Below, in pieces: positions 34,905-48,868 of a DNA stretch of 64,000 nt (position 1 is its first letter; each line of letters starts with the position of its first letter). This DNA is from Phymorhynchus buccinoides (Eukaryota; Mollusca; Gastropoda; Neogastropoda; Raphitomidae): NCBI GenBank assembly GCA_017654935.2, contig CM065686.1, forward strand, positions 24,840,496 to 24,904,495, read 5' to 3'. Under the pieces are notes generated by a model. It saw only the letters and a program-made list of their open reading frames with translations, was not told the DNA's origin and searched no databases. Made by a program: the position numbers and the translations under genes.

Positions 34905-35050
34905 ATTTGGATTTGGATTTGGATTTGGTTTAAACAACTTTTTATTAACACAATTTCATGCAGATACAAATATATCTCAACGCAAAAGTACAACAAGCTA
35001 AAGCTTATGGGCGTACTCAACACATTTATAAATTACAAAAGAACAGCTGC
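34905..35050 (-). repeat. Retroposon 3'-end family F, copy 2
   Basis: On + it begins with (GGATTT)n and then GGTTTAAACAACTTTTTATT...ACAAGCTAAAGCTTATGGGCG. The - strand reading gives an AATAAA and an (AAATCC)n tail. Confidence 0.65.
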
Positions 35051-35275
35051 ATAATTAATGAACAAGAATCATCATGGAAAAAAGCATTTAAATTTGGATT
35101 TGGATCTGGTTAATCATTGTATTTGTGCTAGTAAAGTCAGTACCCAACAACTGCCCCCTAAACAGAGGAGATGCCTACTATTCTGGGAAGCTGGTCCAAT
35201 GATGTTCGTAATGGCGATACCTTGTCCAGGGGGGTAGACATGCCCACGTTGTTGGCCACGAGGACGTTAGGACAG

Positions 35276-35597
35276 TTGGTCTTAAAGCCGCCTCACGCTG
35301 TCCAACCTTTCAGTAGAAAGAAAATTCACTCGTGAACTCCATTCAAGTAATTGTGGCCGTGTGTCGTCTTCACAGCATCAGCAAGCATTGGTTGTTTCCC
35401 CACCACTGCCAGAATGAGTTGGAAGTGAATGGTGCAGTCACCAATTCCTTCCGACCGGTTGGAAGAATTTCAATCGACCAAATTTTACATTTGTGATATC
35501 TACTCACTCTCTGGAAAGAAAGGAAAACTGTGGAAAGGTCACAACCTTTTTCATCCGACTTGGTTGGATAGTGTGAGGCGGCTTTTAGGGATGACGT
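35276..35597. mobile_element. Candidate MITE with AAAGCCGCCTCAC ends
   Basis: AAAGCCGCCTCACGCTGTCC (35284-35303 region) mirrors GGTTGGATAGTGTGAGGCGG near 35563-35590. TA may flank both ends. The inner sequence is not otherwise symmetric. Confidence 0.45.
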
Positions 35598-35599
35598 TC

Positions 35600-35635
35600 T
35601 TCTTTTTCTTCTTCTTCTTCTTCTTCTTCTTCTTT
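35600..35635. repeat. (CTT)n microsatellite
   Basis: CTT units run from about 35601 to 35633. Confidence 0.9.
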
Positions 35636-35734
35636 CGCTCAGACAGTTTCCTGTCACATGAGCGTAGATGCGTCATGCTGCCGTTATGCGCCTAACTAGG
35701 AAATAGTTAAACCCAGCATATCCGACTTCGGCTG

Positions 35735-35945
35735 AAGAAATCTTAAGAAAAAAAAGGCAGGAGAATGGACCAGTGAGATAGAAAGATAGCAGATGACAGT
35801 AAGCAAAAGGAAAGGGCAGAGTCAAAGAGAATGACAGAATTTGAGGACGTTACAAGCACAGAACTTCCAGAAGGTGGGGGAACTATTTGTACAAAAGGCC
35901 CCCCGATATCCCCACGGGTGGGTGAGGGTGGTGGTGGAGGTGGGG
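35735..35945 (+). repeat. Interspersed repeat D, copy 2
   Basis: It matches 20040-20245 inverted. AGCACAGAACTTCCAGAAGG and GGGGGAACTATTTGTAC are shared. Class unknown. Confidence 0.7.
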
Positions 35946-36171
35946 GTGACGTTCAAAGGTGAACTAATGCCCAAACCGCGGCAGTACAAGCCAGTGGAAT
36001 GTCTGCTGAGTAACAGTCATAGTCACTGACAAAGGATTGAGCTAAAATTACTTTCCACTGCAGCTAACAAAAATCAATTATTGTCTATTTTTTTCATAGT
36101 TATTGTTTGGGGGTTGCACCGGCTCAAACTGGAGACTAATTTCAACCGATGTTTGTACAAACTCACGGAGA

Positions 36172-36242
36172 TATGAGGATGATGATGATGAGATGAGGAG
36201 GAGGAGGAGGAGGAGGATGATGATGATGAGGAGGATGATACA
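36172..36242. repeat. (GAT)n/(GAG)n tract
   Basis: Alternating GAT and GAG triplets. Confidence 0.9.
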
Positions 36243-36284
36243 ACGCTTAACTTGGTGGCTCTGAAGTGTACACCACTTAATGGG

Positions 36285-36588
36285 CCGATCCACACGTCCA
36301 ACTGCAGTTGTGCGACTATCCAACTGTGACGACATGTGTGAGACATGAGTCTGATGAAATTCTACTATTTTCGTTCTCGTTATTCACGTAGACTCCCAAT
36401 TCAAGAACCTGATAAAAAAGGTCTGATACAGAAACACAAATATTTCATCAGATTCATGTAAGGGATCTACAAACAGGGTGAAGGAAACTAGTAGGATTTC
36501 ATCAGATACATTTAGACAGTAGAATTTCACGAGAATCACGCCTCACAAATGTCACAGTTGGATAGCCGTACGACTGCAGTTGGACGCT
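36285..36588. mobile_element. MITE family B, copy 3
   Basis: The left end CCACACGTCCAACTGCAGTT mirrors the right end CGACTGCAGTTGGACG. The inner mirrored words CTATCCAACTGTGAC and GTCACAGTTGGATAG are perfect complements. This is the best-preserved palindrome of the three copies. Confidence 0.82.
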
Positions 36589-36916
36589 ACAGTCATTCAA
36601 AAAAGATTGAGCTAAAATGACTTTCCACTGCTGTAAAAAATAATAATGATCGTATTTTCGTACCGTATCCATTTCGTAAACATTTGGGGGTCTATGAAGT
36701 ACTATGCTTAATTCAGCGGCTCAATGGTTCTGAGACTCTGTATACTGTAGATTCCCTAGATTGGGAGCCCTAAGAAGGAGAAGGAGATCATGCTCGTGGT
36801 TTAATAATTGATTTTTTAGACAATGCCCGAGTTGCACCGTTTCTGGGGATCTGCATTGGCAGACACATGCTGTAGTAGATAAGCTGTGCGTTGGTCCTTC
36901 TTTGTAGCGTCACCAT

Positions 36917-37249
36917 GGGGGAGTTTCACTAGGGCACGCTATTCACGCGAATAACTGTTACGCCAAAAGGGGTCTAAGAAACACTTTAGAAAACTTTTGC
37001 GGAAAAATAGTACAAGCTCTTGTCTGATTGGTCCCCCCAAAAGTATTATTTGAACCAAACTTTTAATGGACCAATCAACAACAAGGAATGTATTCACCCC
37101 ATGCAAGTCACGTGATAGTTAGTCGAGAGATTGCTTGGGGAGAGGCTCAGAGCGCTCGCCAAACTATCGGCAAAGAAAAGTGTTTCCAAGGACTGTTTTT
37201 GCCGATTTGTGCGAACGGTGCGAGCGTTCCCTCTTGTGAAACGTCCCCC
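36917..37249. mobile_element. Candidate MITE with GGGGA-GTTTCAC ends
   Basis: GGGGAGTTTCACTAGGGCAC at the left is an imperfect mirror of CTCTTGTGAAACGTCCCC at the right. A sequence like the right end also occurs near 32930-32960. Confidence 0.5.
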
Positions 37250-37319
37250 AGATAATCTTAACAAATCGATTATGGCTTGCACATGTGCACTTTTACATTA
37301 GAGACACATATACAGACAA

Positions 37320-37828
37320 CATATACACACACGCGCGCGCACGCGCCTACGTACACGCACATACACGCACGCTCACACAGAAGCACGCGCGCGCGCACAC
37401 ACGCACGCACGCAAACTCGCACGCGAACGCGCGCGTGCGCGCACACACACGCTCTAGGGCAAGTACTTCACTGACTAAAGCGTTTACCCCCTTTTAAAAT
37501 ATTGATTTAACATTGTAAAAGTAAACAACTTGAGAAGGCAGTACATAGCCAAATACAGGAAAAACAAAGAACCATACACCGGCCACACAAACACACACAA
37601 CACACACCGTGCACACACGGACACATACACGCACAAGCACGCCAACATGCCAATAGAAACACGCACACTTACACGAGCGCAAACATGACGCACACATATG
37701 TACATACACATTCACATATACACACACTCACAGACACAGACACACAGAGACACAGACACAGGCAGACAGACAGACGCAGACATACAGGCGCAGACAGACA
37801 GACGCAGACAGACAGACACAAACACATA

Positions 37829-37879
<51 letters not shown>

Positions 37880-38022
37880 CTCGCACAGCACACACACTCA
37901 CACACTCACACACACACACATACACACACACTGACCCCCACACGCACACACACACACACGCGCGCACACGCACGCACGCACGCATACGCGCACGCACACA
38001 CGCACACGCACGCGCGCACGCG

Positions 38023-38079
<57 letters not shown>

Positions 38080-38080
38080 T
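37320..38080. repeat. (CA)n, (CG)n and (CAGA)n complex
   Basis: CA- and CGCA-rich blocks at 37320-37450, then CAGA and CA blocks from 37680 to 38078. No frame here is a gene. Confidence 0.95.
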
Positions 38081-38140
38081 TAGACAAAGTGCAAAATCCA
38101 ATAAAGAACTACCTAAGAGGAAAAGCTGCTGAGGAATGTT

Positions 38141-38154
38141 TGCCGCTCGGCGAC
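38141..38154 (-). repeat. Repeat X terminal box, partial
   Basis: TGCCGCTCGGCGAC matches the inverted start of the conserved box seen at 23011, 44174 and 63851. Confidence 0.6.
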
Positions 38155-38173
38155 ACCTCAAGTTCTAGTTTAA

Positions 38174-38393
38174 CCCCTTGACTGCCACCAACGTATCACG
38201 TCCTGACCTGATGACATCACTGATGATGTCATCAGTTGAAGAGGATTAACCCTGATATGCTGGCTTTCGTTCTTGCACAGTCAAGAGGTCCATATCCCCA
38301 GACCATTTTTCCAGATGGTCTCTATCCGTTGTCTTTTTCATGGCATGGTTTGCCCAGTGACTTTTTCTTTGATTTTCTCTGGCAGTCAAGGGG
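38174..38393. mobile_element. piggyBac-like MITE family C2
   Basis: Ends CCCCTTGACTGCCA and TGGCAGTCAAGGGG are perfect inverted repeats, with TTAA at 38170-38173 and 38394-38397. Length 220 bp. A near palindrome GATGACATCACTGATGATGT lies inside. Confidence 0.85.
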
Positions 38394-38653
38394 TTAATTC
38401 ATGATACCACCCTACTCGATAGGCATATTAACATGTCTTCCTTCGTTGCACTTTCCTCCGGCTCCTCTCAATAGTGTTCCATTGTTTACCTGTCATATTA
38501 ACTGCCCTACTTCTCATTGATGCGTTTAGTTAGATAAGACCTTATCTTTTAATTTTGGCCCTCATCCTTCTACAAGTCTGTCATATTTTTGTTATCCGTC
38601 TTTGTTGTTGTTGCAAGCATTGTTTTTGCTTTATTTTTTATAGGCCTACTATT

Positions 38654-38655
<2 letters not shown>

Positions 38656-38690
<35 letters not shown>
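38656..38690. repeat. Poly-G run of 35
   Basis: Uninterrupted G, directly after TATTGA. It could be an assembly stutter. Confidence 0.9.
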
Positions 38691-38839
38691 CGTTGTTTCT
38701 GTCTGTGCCAACCGAGGACACACAGAATGCATGCAATCCATTACATTCTGCTTCGTTGTCCCCTTAAATATGCTAAGATCTATACAATGAAAACTGAAAG
38801 AAAACTTTTGAGTGCAACTTGGTTAAGATTGGAAAGTTA

Positions 38840-39250
38840 TCCCCCCCCCCTCTTCTCTCTCTCTCCCCCCCCCCCTCTCTCTGCTTATCTCTCGTCTCTT
38901 TCTAATTTGACATACAAAAGAGATCACCCCGAATCTGAGGCCCAGCTCTGTTCCCCCAAGAGAGGAAATGCCAACAATGTTAATGACCATCAGGCTCTTT
39001 GCTATCAGTGTACAATTATGACTCGGTGGCACGGACGATGCAACCGATAAGAGACACGACACTATCCTAAATTGCAGAGTTCAAGAAGGGGTCGAAGATC
39101 GCAATCTTAATCACATAATGGGGAGCGTGGTTTTAACTTACTCAGACTACCCTACTGTTGACTTTAATTGGCCTTTTAATAAACACAATTCTATCAATCT
39201 TGAAATTTGCATTGCTTTTATTGATGTCGAGAAAGTGTTTGACCCTTGAA
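38840..39250. other. C/CT-rich tract and a LINE trace
   Basis: C and CT runs at 38840-38885. Near 39203-39248 the + strand reads ICIAFIDVEKVFDP, the palm A region of a LINE, then a stop. Nothing more of it can be read. Confidence 0.4.
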
Positions 39251-40440
39251 AATAAGAGTACTCTGTGGCATAGTCTTTAAACATAATATGGAGGGCAATT
39301 TTTCGAACACGTATTAATTATGTGTAGGCATAATTGCGTGAAATCTAGGGTAAGATCTGACGGGGAAATGACAGTTTTAATGCTTGATGGTGCTAAAGAA
39401 TAAGAGACGGGTCGAATTAGAACAAGTCTTTCTTTTGGCTCATTAACAAATTAACGTATGACAAACTACTGACAAGAGAGATGATGCTCAATTTATTAGA
39501 GGTTATTTTTAAACGGTTTCTACAATTATGACATTATTTTGTTATGATGTGAAACTTTTTTTTGTTAGTTACATATGAGGGCCATTCCAACCGAAAGGTT
39601 ACCTTGAAGTCAATTTTTACATTTTATATTTGGATAACTGTAATGATTGTACTTGATAGAGAAGTGACTGGAAAGCGTGAAATAAACTAAGCGACATTGT
39701 TTCTCAACACCATGTGACCTGGCGGCCATTTTGAATTTCAGACAAACTTGTAGGGGAGGCCACGCCTCTTTACTATGCACTGTTTCATGGTGATTTAACA
39801 AAACAAATAGGATTTGACTGATAAGTATTTTAGGTAAGAATCTTGTAAGAAGGTCCAAAGCTCACTTTGATGCTAAAACAGTTGACTTTCATAATTCCCG
39901 TTAAGTGTTAGCCTATATTGAAAACAAATTTGGTCAGAACTTTTGTTCTGTCAGTTACGTTTTGAAGGAAAAGTTTTAATTATGCAAACATGCCTGATCC
40001 CATTTTGGTCAAATTTCGTATTTTGCGTTAACATACCACGTTTGTTCAGATGGTAACATTTTATTGGATTCTGGCTGCTGTGCTTTGTGAAAACAACGTA
40101 ACTGACAGGGCACTTGGGTAACTGACACGACAGTAAAAAACCGTAGTGAACATCGTTTGTGCCCTTGAATCCACTGTTATATGAATAGACAACCATTCGG
40201 ATATGGGTATAAATAAAGTGCCTAAAGTGGACTTATGAATGAGGTAAGAGCATGTAACATCTGGTCACACAATGGGCTGCATTGCACAGGAAGAGCAAAA
40301 ATTGTTACCACACCCCAGGGCACTGATCATTATTTTTGGCGTCATTCTTTTATTGTTTTTTCTACAGCTGTCGATTTTTTTTCTTTTCATTGTATATTTA
40401 TTCTTAGCTTCCCCATTTAAGTGGTGTCTAAACACTAACA
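39251..40440. other. Interval without recognised features
   Basis: AT-rich sequence without a supported gene, RNA or repeat family. Confidence 0.5.
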
Positions 40441-40444
40441 TTGG

Positions 40445-40560
40445 AGTTTACAGTTGGTTTAAACAAATCTTTAATATTTCCAAACAACACATATAACAGA
40501 AAGCAAAAGAGAGCATCAACAAGCTAGCGCTTATAGCGTGCTCCTGAAATATTTCATGAA
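40445..40560 (-). repeat. Retroposon 3'-end family F, copy 3
   Basis: GGTTTAAACAAATCTTTAAT and AACAAGCTAGCGCTTATAGC match copies at 29878 and 34925. Confidence 0.65.
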
Positions 40561-40665
40561 AAATATTTGGCGAATGATAGACTGTGTAAGTACAAAAATA
40601 CATCATTTGTACTTGATAATTGAGCAAAAGAAAAGGCCAAAAAAATCACAAAAAAAAAAATCAAA

Positions 40666-41022
40666 CACACAAAGAACATATGTGCAATCAATTTAGAGAC
40701 ACATAGACAGCACACAAAGAACATATGTGCAATCAATTTAGAGACACATAGACAGCACACAAAGAACATATGTGCAATCAATTTAGAGACACATAGACAG
40801 CACACAAAGAACATATGTGCAATCAATTTAGAGACACATAGACAGCACACAAAGAACATATGTGCAATCAATTTAGAGACACATAGACAGCACACAAAGA
40901 ACATATGTGCAATCAATTTAGAGACACACAGTCAGCACACAAAGAACATATGTGCAATCAATTTAGAGACACATAGACAGCACACAAAGAACATATGTGC
41001 AATCAATTTAGAGACACATAGT
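40666..41022. repeat. 45-bp minisatellite, 8 units
   Basis: The unit begins CACACAAAGAACATATGTGC and ends GAGACACATAGACAG, nearly identical in all units. Since 45 is a multiple of 3, a - strand frame stays open through it. Confidence 0.97.
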
Positions 41023-41029
41023 CCACAGT

Positions 41030-41815
41030 TCACGTTCATGTTACCCATTCTCGTAATTTATTCGCTGGCTTAGTTGAACAAAAGGTGGAATAAAATGACA
41101 TAGGGTTAAAATGCTATAATAGGTTACAAACTAAACCTTAGGTTTAAAGTCTCAGGTAACATTTTCGAGGCTGTTGTCATTACAAGTGTTAACTCACATT
41201 GGTATTATAATGTGTGGCTATTACTAGCGTTGTGTCCCTTACCGTGATCAATATGTGCAATGTTCATTCGTGACAAAAATTACAATGCACGTGTCGTTCA
41301 AGGTTTCGATGAATCTATTAACTGTATGCCTGGTATTGAAAGGTGTTCTTTGACAGTTTCCTTTAGTCTGTGATTTATAACAACTTTTCAGATAGAATCG
41401 GTGTTTTCAACATAGGCCTACCTGAGCAAAACATTACATATAGTAGTTTAATACTGATCAGGAGTAAGTTTTCGATTTCATTCAAACAATGTATTGAAAC
41501 TGGAGAAGCACAAAGTAATGCGAAAACTATTTTAAAAGTAAATTACATAGCGTGCACAACATGCATGCAGGCATAGGTGTTTTCTCAGCCATTATGTCCT
41601 CACAGTTTCTCGCAAACTTCATCACGTGTAACAAAAACTAGCCTCCGAGAAATACTATACAATCCTTCAAATCCTTATTAATGGTGTGAGAAGTCAGTTG
41701 AATATCTAAGTCAAGTGATAATGAGTGGCATTAAAAAAAGAACACAAACAATCAAGAATATTTTTGCAATCAGTACTTTGAGATAATGAAAACAAACAGG
41801 AGTATTTGTAACGGT
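41030..41815. other. Interval without recognised features
   Basis: AT-rich. A TAGGCCTA octamer lies at 41413. No gene seen. Confidence 0.5.
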
Positions 41816-41819
41816 TTGC

Positions 41820-42032
41820 AAATAATAATAATAATAATAATAATAACAGTACATTTATATAGCGCTTTACCTCAGATGAGCCCAAAGCGCTTTACAATCA
41901 ATTATTCATCAACAGATAACAAAAAAACAAGATTCAAGAGTGACACCAACCACCAACAGCGCATATGCAAAGCAACTCTCTCTCTCTCTTTAACACACAC
42001 GCACGCACACGCACACGCACGCACACGCACAC

Positions 42033-42090
<58 letters not shown>

Positions 42091-42379
42091 GCACGCACGC
42101 ACGCACACGCACGCACGCACGCACGCACGCGCAACACGCACGCACACACAACTACACACACACACACACCTCCGACGCCAACTCATTCATACCCCATTCG
42201 GTAAGCCACAGCAACTGAGCCGCATGGACTGACCACATACACCAACACACATACACAAACACCCTCACACACAACGTACGCACGCAGACAGACACACAGA
42301 CACCCACACAAACACAACACACACACATGCGTGCACACACAACCCACAAAACCAAAATACACACAAGCACACATTCATG

Positions 42380-42420
<41 letters not shown>

Positions 42421-42421
42421 G

Positions 42422-42465
<44 letters not shown>

Positions 42466-42890
42466 CACACACACACAAGTGATAACAAAACACAGCACAA
42501 ACCTCTTAATCAATCTTCCCTCACGTGCACACAACGATAGACAACTGATCAAATATTTAGGGCGCAGCAGGAAAAAGATGGGTTTTAAGAGAGAAATGAG
42601 GAGACTGAGTTGGACTGTCGGAGAGGAGAAGGCAGAGAATTCCATCAAAAAAGAACGTTGGCCAGCAGATTTGAGACGGATGGAGGGAATGGAAAGGAGA
42701 CGAGAATCAGAAGACGAACGTAGTTGGCGAGCTGGGACATAGAGATGAAGAAGATCAGAGAGATACAGGGGAGCTTGATCATTCAGTGACTTGAAGGCAA
42801 GGAGGAGAATTTTGTAGTCAATACGTGATTGAACTGGGAGCCAATGTAGGGAACGAAGAACATTTCAAACCTGCCCAGAATGCTAGCTGT
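41820..42890 (-). mobile_element. LINE 3' end with CA-rich 3' UTR and (ATT)n tail, copy 2
   Basis: On the - strand, ORF2 remnants read APLYLSDLLHLYVPARQLRS, then LKSAGQRSFF and WNSLPSP in shifted frames (42780-42560). Long (TG)n and (CG)n arrays follow (42480-41990), then GTAAAGCGC-type sequence (41905-41853) and an (ATT)n tail (41846-41821). The order matches the copy at 47428-48490. Confidence 0.75.
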
Positions 42891-43430
42891 TTACAGGCTG
42901 TATTTGCTTCTACAGGCAGAAGTTTCCTTGATCATTACAATATAAATAGATGAAGAAAATATTATTTTCTCGTAGCGCCTATTAGGCCTACAATAGTTGA
43001 GACACAGATTGTCACAGCAGCACACCATACGATTTTGTTGAGGTCTATGCAAGGCAAATTAATAAGAGCGCCCATTTGGGGTTAATGATAAAGGAAATCG
43101 AAATTGAAAGTCGAAGAATTAAGGCAGTTCTGTCAAGTTTGTCTTCAAGCCACTCTTCAGTTGAAAGATGCTTAACCTCGCTGTCACTAATATGATAGAC
43201 TGAATCCATGCGTCATATTTCATGTGACGTCATCATTTATACAAAAACAAAACAAAACAGTTGAATATAAATAAAAATCAACAAGTTTTGAGCTTGGAGA
43301 TATGCCTAAGTTCTCAATGTAAAAAATGCTCTGATTCAACAATGATTGTAAATTAAACCACCATTGCAAGAGACACCCCCACTAGCATCTGTTGCTAAGG
43401 ACTTAACTTTATTAAATACCAGACAGACAT
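42891..43430. other. Interval without recognised features
   Basis: A TAGGCCTA octamer lies at 42983. Nothing else recognised. Confidence 0.45.
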
Positions 43431-43547
<117 letters not shown>

Positions 43548-43649
43548 ATGAATCAAAAGGCATGTACGCTTCGCCTCGAAAAAACCCAACATTTTGCAAA
43601 ACCAAACCAAGAATAAATAAACAAACTAACAGAACATCAAACCAAAAAC

Positions 43650-44030
43650 GTAACAAAGACACACGCACACAAACACAAATATACATATGTATAAAAATAC
43701 ACATAAACAAACAAACAAACAAATACACACACGCGCGTACACAGACGCGCACGTGTACAAAACACACGTTCACATAGGCCTACATATATCCACACACAGA
43801 TACATGTGCACGTGTATAAACATATATCCACACACAGACGGTGACAGACAGAGACACAGACACACAGAAACAAGCAGACAGACATACGTACAGACACACA
43901 CCCACACCCACACCCACACCCACAACCTCTCTTACAAAACCATTTAATACTCGCTAGTGCGTACATACATTAACACCAGCAACCCAAGTAAAGAACTTAT
44001 CCTCCAGCCCTCCCCCCCCCCCCCCCCCTC
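43650..44030. repeat. CA-rich low-complexity sequence
   Basis: Degenerate CA, CAGA and CACAC(C) repeats, then a C run at about 44010-44029. Confidence 0.85.
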
Positions 44031-44173
44031 CTTAAACTTTCTCTCAATTCATCCCCCTACCTTTCAAATAAGCACTAAAAGCAATTATTAAAAGCATATA
44101 AAACATATTCAATGAGCCGGAGATCTTTTCATCTTCCATTTTTTTTAATATATCATATTAGAAGGTGTCATGT

Positions 44174-44193
44174 CGCCGAGCGGCAGACATGTC
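44174..44193 (+). repeat. Repeat X terminal box, exact
   Basis: CGCCGAGCGGCAGACATGTC, identical to the inverted copy at 63851-63870. Confidence 0.8.
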
Positions 44194-44388
44194 ATTGGCC
44201 GCTTCCCCCTATCACATTTAGCACTCACCACCTATGGTAATAAAAGGGTCGTAATTTACTGCTTATGACTATTTACTATTTTTAGCCACGGTGTAGACAG
44301 GACGTTGGTACCATAATTAGCATCTTCCATGAGAGTTGAGTCGTTCTGTCTATAAAAAGTTCCAGTGTCGGAATGAATACATCAATTA

Positions 44389-44449
44389 AACCTTGGTGTG
44401 GGTCTTTAAACCTTGGTGTGGGTCTTTAAACCTTGGTGTGGGTCTTTAA
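44389..44449. repeat. 20-bp tandem repeat, 3 units
   Basis: ACCTTGGTGTGGGTCTTTAA three times in tandem. The last unit supplies the TTAA target site of the next element. Confidence 0.92.
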
Positions 44450-44678
44450 ACCCTTTCAACGCCAGTCATTTTTCAGCTAACATTTTCCATTAAACCTACC
44501 TGGGTAGAGAAAATATTATGTGTGCAATATTGGGGATTCTTCTGTGACATGCATAAAATAGGGCCTATCCTTACCTCCCAAAATGAAGAACATAAGGTCA
44601 CTGGATACCAGACCCTCATCTGATGCCTTTCAGTGACATGGGTGTTAAATCATTGTGGCGACAGTGGCAATGAAAGGG
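44450..44678. mobile_element. piggyBac-like MITE family C, copy 2
   Basis: Ends CCCTTTCAACGCCA and TGGCAATGAAAGGG, with TTAA at 44446-44449 and 44679-44682. Interior words resemble the 33279 copy in the opposite direction. Confidence 0.8.
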
Positions 44679-44699
44679 TTAAATCGTTAGCTTTTCAAT

Positions 44700-45465
44700 A
44701 TATAGACAGCATGATTCGTACCAATAATTATCGTTATCGTTTAGAAACTCGTAACTTTCCTGGTAGGCCTATTGCAGTGCCTCCAGGATCGTCCCACCAT
44801 CTTTATATCTATTGATGTCCCACATGTGCCTTTTCCAGGCCGGAGGACGTTAATCAGATTTTCATGAATACATCAACGACCACCGCACCAGAACGTCTTG
44901 TTGCTAAGGGCGGATCGCCATGAGGACGTGAAAACTCACCATCGTCCAATGAATAGGCTACATGGGTTATCTCCAGGATGGAAAAGAAAAGTCCTTGGGA
45001 GGCCTTATGCTGAAACGTCTCTGCCCCTGTCTCGTGCCCTGTGATGCGAACGCCACCTACTAAAGATTATTGCCCTTGCCTGTCAGGAACTAGTAGTATA
45101 TAGCCAATTTTTTTTAATCTGCTCCTGACTCGTCACCAGGGGGCATCGGCATTTCGGGCCTAAAATTATCGCCCTTTCGTGTGGGCAAGGAGTAGTATAA
45201 CGCCTCAATGCTTTCTCCTGTCGCTCATTCCTAACTGGGGGTCCGTGGTGAGAGGGTCGACTATACTGAATTTCTCATCACGCGATGATTCTGAAGCTAG
45301 GTGACATATCGCTATCGAAGTCCTACTGGGTGGCAGCGGGTGGGAAGGGCGACACAGGATCTCCTCCCTCACCAGATGGGAGTTGAGGGACTTGCAGGCT
45401 GACAGGACGACATGCAGCAACTTGGATCATCTCTGCTGATTTGACTTCGTCAATGATCCGCCGGC
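44700..45465. other. Interval without recognised features
   Basis: GATGTCC/GAGGACGTGAAAAC-like words recur, as near 49360. No gene seen. Confidence 0.4.
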
Positions 45466-45871
45466 ACCCAGCAGTGGGCTTTGGCTGTGCTGTTGCCCAG
45501 GGGGTGGGGTACGCAGACTCATCCTCTCGGGTGGGTCCTTCAGTGCACCCAGCAGTGGGCTTTGGCTGTGCTGTTGCCCAGGGGGTGGGGTACGCAGACT
45601 CATCCTCTCGGGTGGGTCCTTCAGTGCACCCAGCAGTGGGCTTTGGCTGTGCTGTTGCCCAGGGGGTGGGGTACGCAGACTCATCCTCTCGGGTGGGTCC
45701 TTCAGTGCACCCAGCAGTGGGCTTTGGCTGTGCTGTTGCCCAGGGGGTGGGGTACGCAGACTCATCCTCTCGGGTGGGTCCTTCAGTGCACCCAGCAGTG
45801 GGCTTTGGCTGTGCTGTTGCCCAGGGGGTGGGGTACGCAGACTCATCCTCTCGGGTGGGTCCTTCAGTGCA
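45466..45871. repeat. 81-bp minisatellite, 5 units
   Basis: The unit begins CACCCAGCAGTGGGCTTTGG; units are almost identical. Since 81 is a multiple of 3, frames of 209 codons stay open on both strands, which argues against real coding. Confidence 0.97.
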
Positions 45872-46450
45872 GCGCCACTCACTGTTGGGAAGGGGACCCC
45901 TCTTGAAGGACCACGCCCGCCTGCAGAGACGACTCGACTTCGCCTGTATGTCTCCTGCCAGTTTGCGACGACACCAGCTTCCGGTACGGAGCAGGTCGCC
46001 CGGTGGCCCTGAAGACGGCCTTTTAGGGGAGAAGTCAGTCTATCAAACAAAACCAACGATACAAGACTAGCGGACTACATGAGCACCTGGACAACCTTCG
46101 GCTTGTCTCACAATGCTCAAGTCTCCTACCGCCTAATAGATGCCAACACCAGCATCAAGATCAAGAACCTACACGGATGCTGACTTCAGCATCAGGACAA
46201 GGTATTCTTCGACTCGGATTCTGTCCGAAATGTTCCAGTAACCGGAGGTGCACCCTCGTCTGTAAGGGGTGTGCAACGTAGTGCCGGAATCATCTACGAC
46301 GACGTCTGCCACGTCAAGAACTCCTGTCCCATCATCAACTCCATCATCATCATCACCACCTCACCGAGAAGACTTCGTCTTCAGGAATACTGTCATTAAG
46401 AAGCTATGCCTAATAGGACGCTAAACTCATCATCATCATCATCCTGTCGC
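45872..46450. other. GC-rich unrecognised sequence
   Basis: This continues the sequence context of the 81-bp array and ends in CATCATCATC runs (46338-46443). It has neither a recognisable protein nor an RNA fold. It may belong to a larger repeat together with 45250-45465. Confidence 0.4.
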
Positions 46451-46669
46451 TTTAAACTACCCCGACAGGTTAGATTTCAGGGGAAGGACAATATTGCTAC
46501 TTTTCTCTATTCCACCGCCCCACATTCCATTTCTCTCCTTTATACACCTTTTGTTTCTGCTGTAAATAACATATATTTTGCTCGACCAAAAGGGAAAAAA
46601 AGTTTGCAAGTCTGACCTATTTTGCTATTAGAAAGTTTCCGATACCCGTAAAAGAAAAAGAAAGAGCTA

Positions 46670-46833
46670 CACCCCTTCTCCCCCCCCCCCCCCCCTAAAA
46701 ATAAATAGCGAAAAAAGGCTGTCACCCTCCCCCCCCCACCCCCCTATGACATACACAAACGACCGAGGATACGTTAAATGCTTCAGTGAGTAATGGTTTA
46801 TCAAAGCACACGAACCAGATACGTGATGTTTAA

Positions 46834-46862
<29 letters not shown>
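46670..46862. repeat. C runs and (CA)n
   Basis: C-rich runs at 46679-46696 and 46727-46743; (CA)n at about 46833-46861. Confidence 0.85.
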
Positions 46863-46864
<2 letters not shown>

Positions 46865-47337
46865 TTTAAAAGAATATCCCTATTCCACTGCCCCTTCTTT
46901 TCATATTTTAGGAAAGAGATGTTTGATAAAATTGTGAAAAGGGCTAGTGCACGACCTAAAACAGAATGAACTGTTCGAAATAACCTGGATTGCCATTTTG
47001 CTTTCAGAAATTCTGAATTCATTTTTTATTGAGCTACACCTGAATTTGATGACTTACCATGGACAGTCAGCACGTCATACTCGGCATATTCCATTCAAGT
47101 TTTGAGTCAAAAAAATAAAGATAGACACGAACTTGCCCATAGACACATTTTCAAACTCAAGTAAAACAAAAGGAAGATTGTAAAATTCAAGCTGCATAGA
47201 AAAGAACAGACACATTTTCGTTAATAGTTTTAGAGTCTGCGAGAAGTGCATTTTCTGTACGTCTGAACGTCATAAAATGACCTTGGCCAACAAAACCTTT
47301 TCAGTCCCTGTGGAATCCAATGTCTTATCACAAAGAC
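46863..47337. other. Interval without recognised features
   Basis: AT-rich, no gene or repeat family recognised. Confidence 0.45.
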
Positions 47338-47427
47338 TTAAAGACTCACCACGTCACGTGTCAAAATCACGGTTTTCATGTGTTTTCCCTCTTATAGCTG
47401 GTAAGAAATCTTAAGAAATCTTCCTAA
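47338..47427. mobile_element. Partial copy of the 123-bp TTAA MITE
   Basis: From TTAA (47338-47341) it matches the left and middle parts of 55229-55351, including CACGTCACGTGTCAAAATCA. It breaks off at the (AAT)n tail of the adjacent LINE. Confidence 0.75.
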
Positions 47428-48490
<1,063 letters not shown>

Positions 48491-48659
48491 GGGGGGTCTT
48501 TAAAGGTTCAAGGTTGTAGATCTTTGCTCTTCGCGTACTTCTCCCTTTGTCAACTGTGGCGGGACAGTAACACGAGGGTACTGGGTATTTGAATAATGGT
48601 GGTGTAAGGTCACGACACAAGCTAGCTCTATCCACCCCGCCATAAATCCACGATGTCAA

Positions 48660-48778
48660 GGGCAAGGCTTATGGGGGTTGGGGTTGGGGGTGGGGTAGAC
48701 TGGAGTGTTTGATGAGATGGAAGGGGTGGTAATGGAAAGGTAGATACTGGGGATGTCTCCATCTCTACCCCCCCCCAC

Positions 48779-48868
<90 letters not shown>

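Noticed and set aside
40666..41022. CRISPR-like regular array
   Set aside because: The units abut with no variable spacers, and the context is eukaryotic. The same holds for 59930-60757.
45427..46070. Open frames of 209 codons on both strands
   Set aside because: They follow from an 81-bp tandem unit, a multiple of three without stops. There is no recognisable domain.
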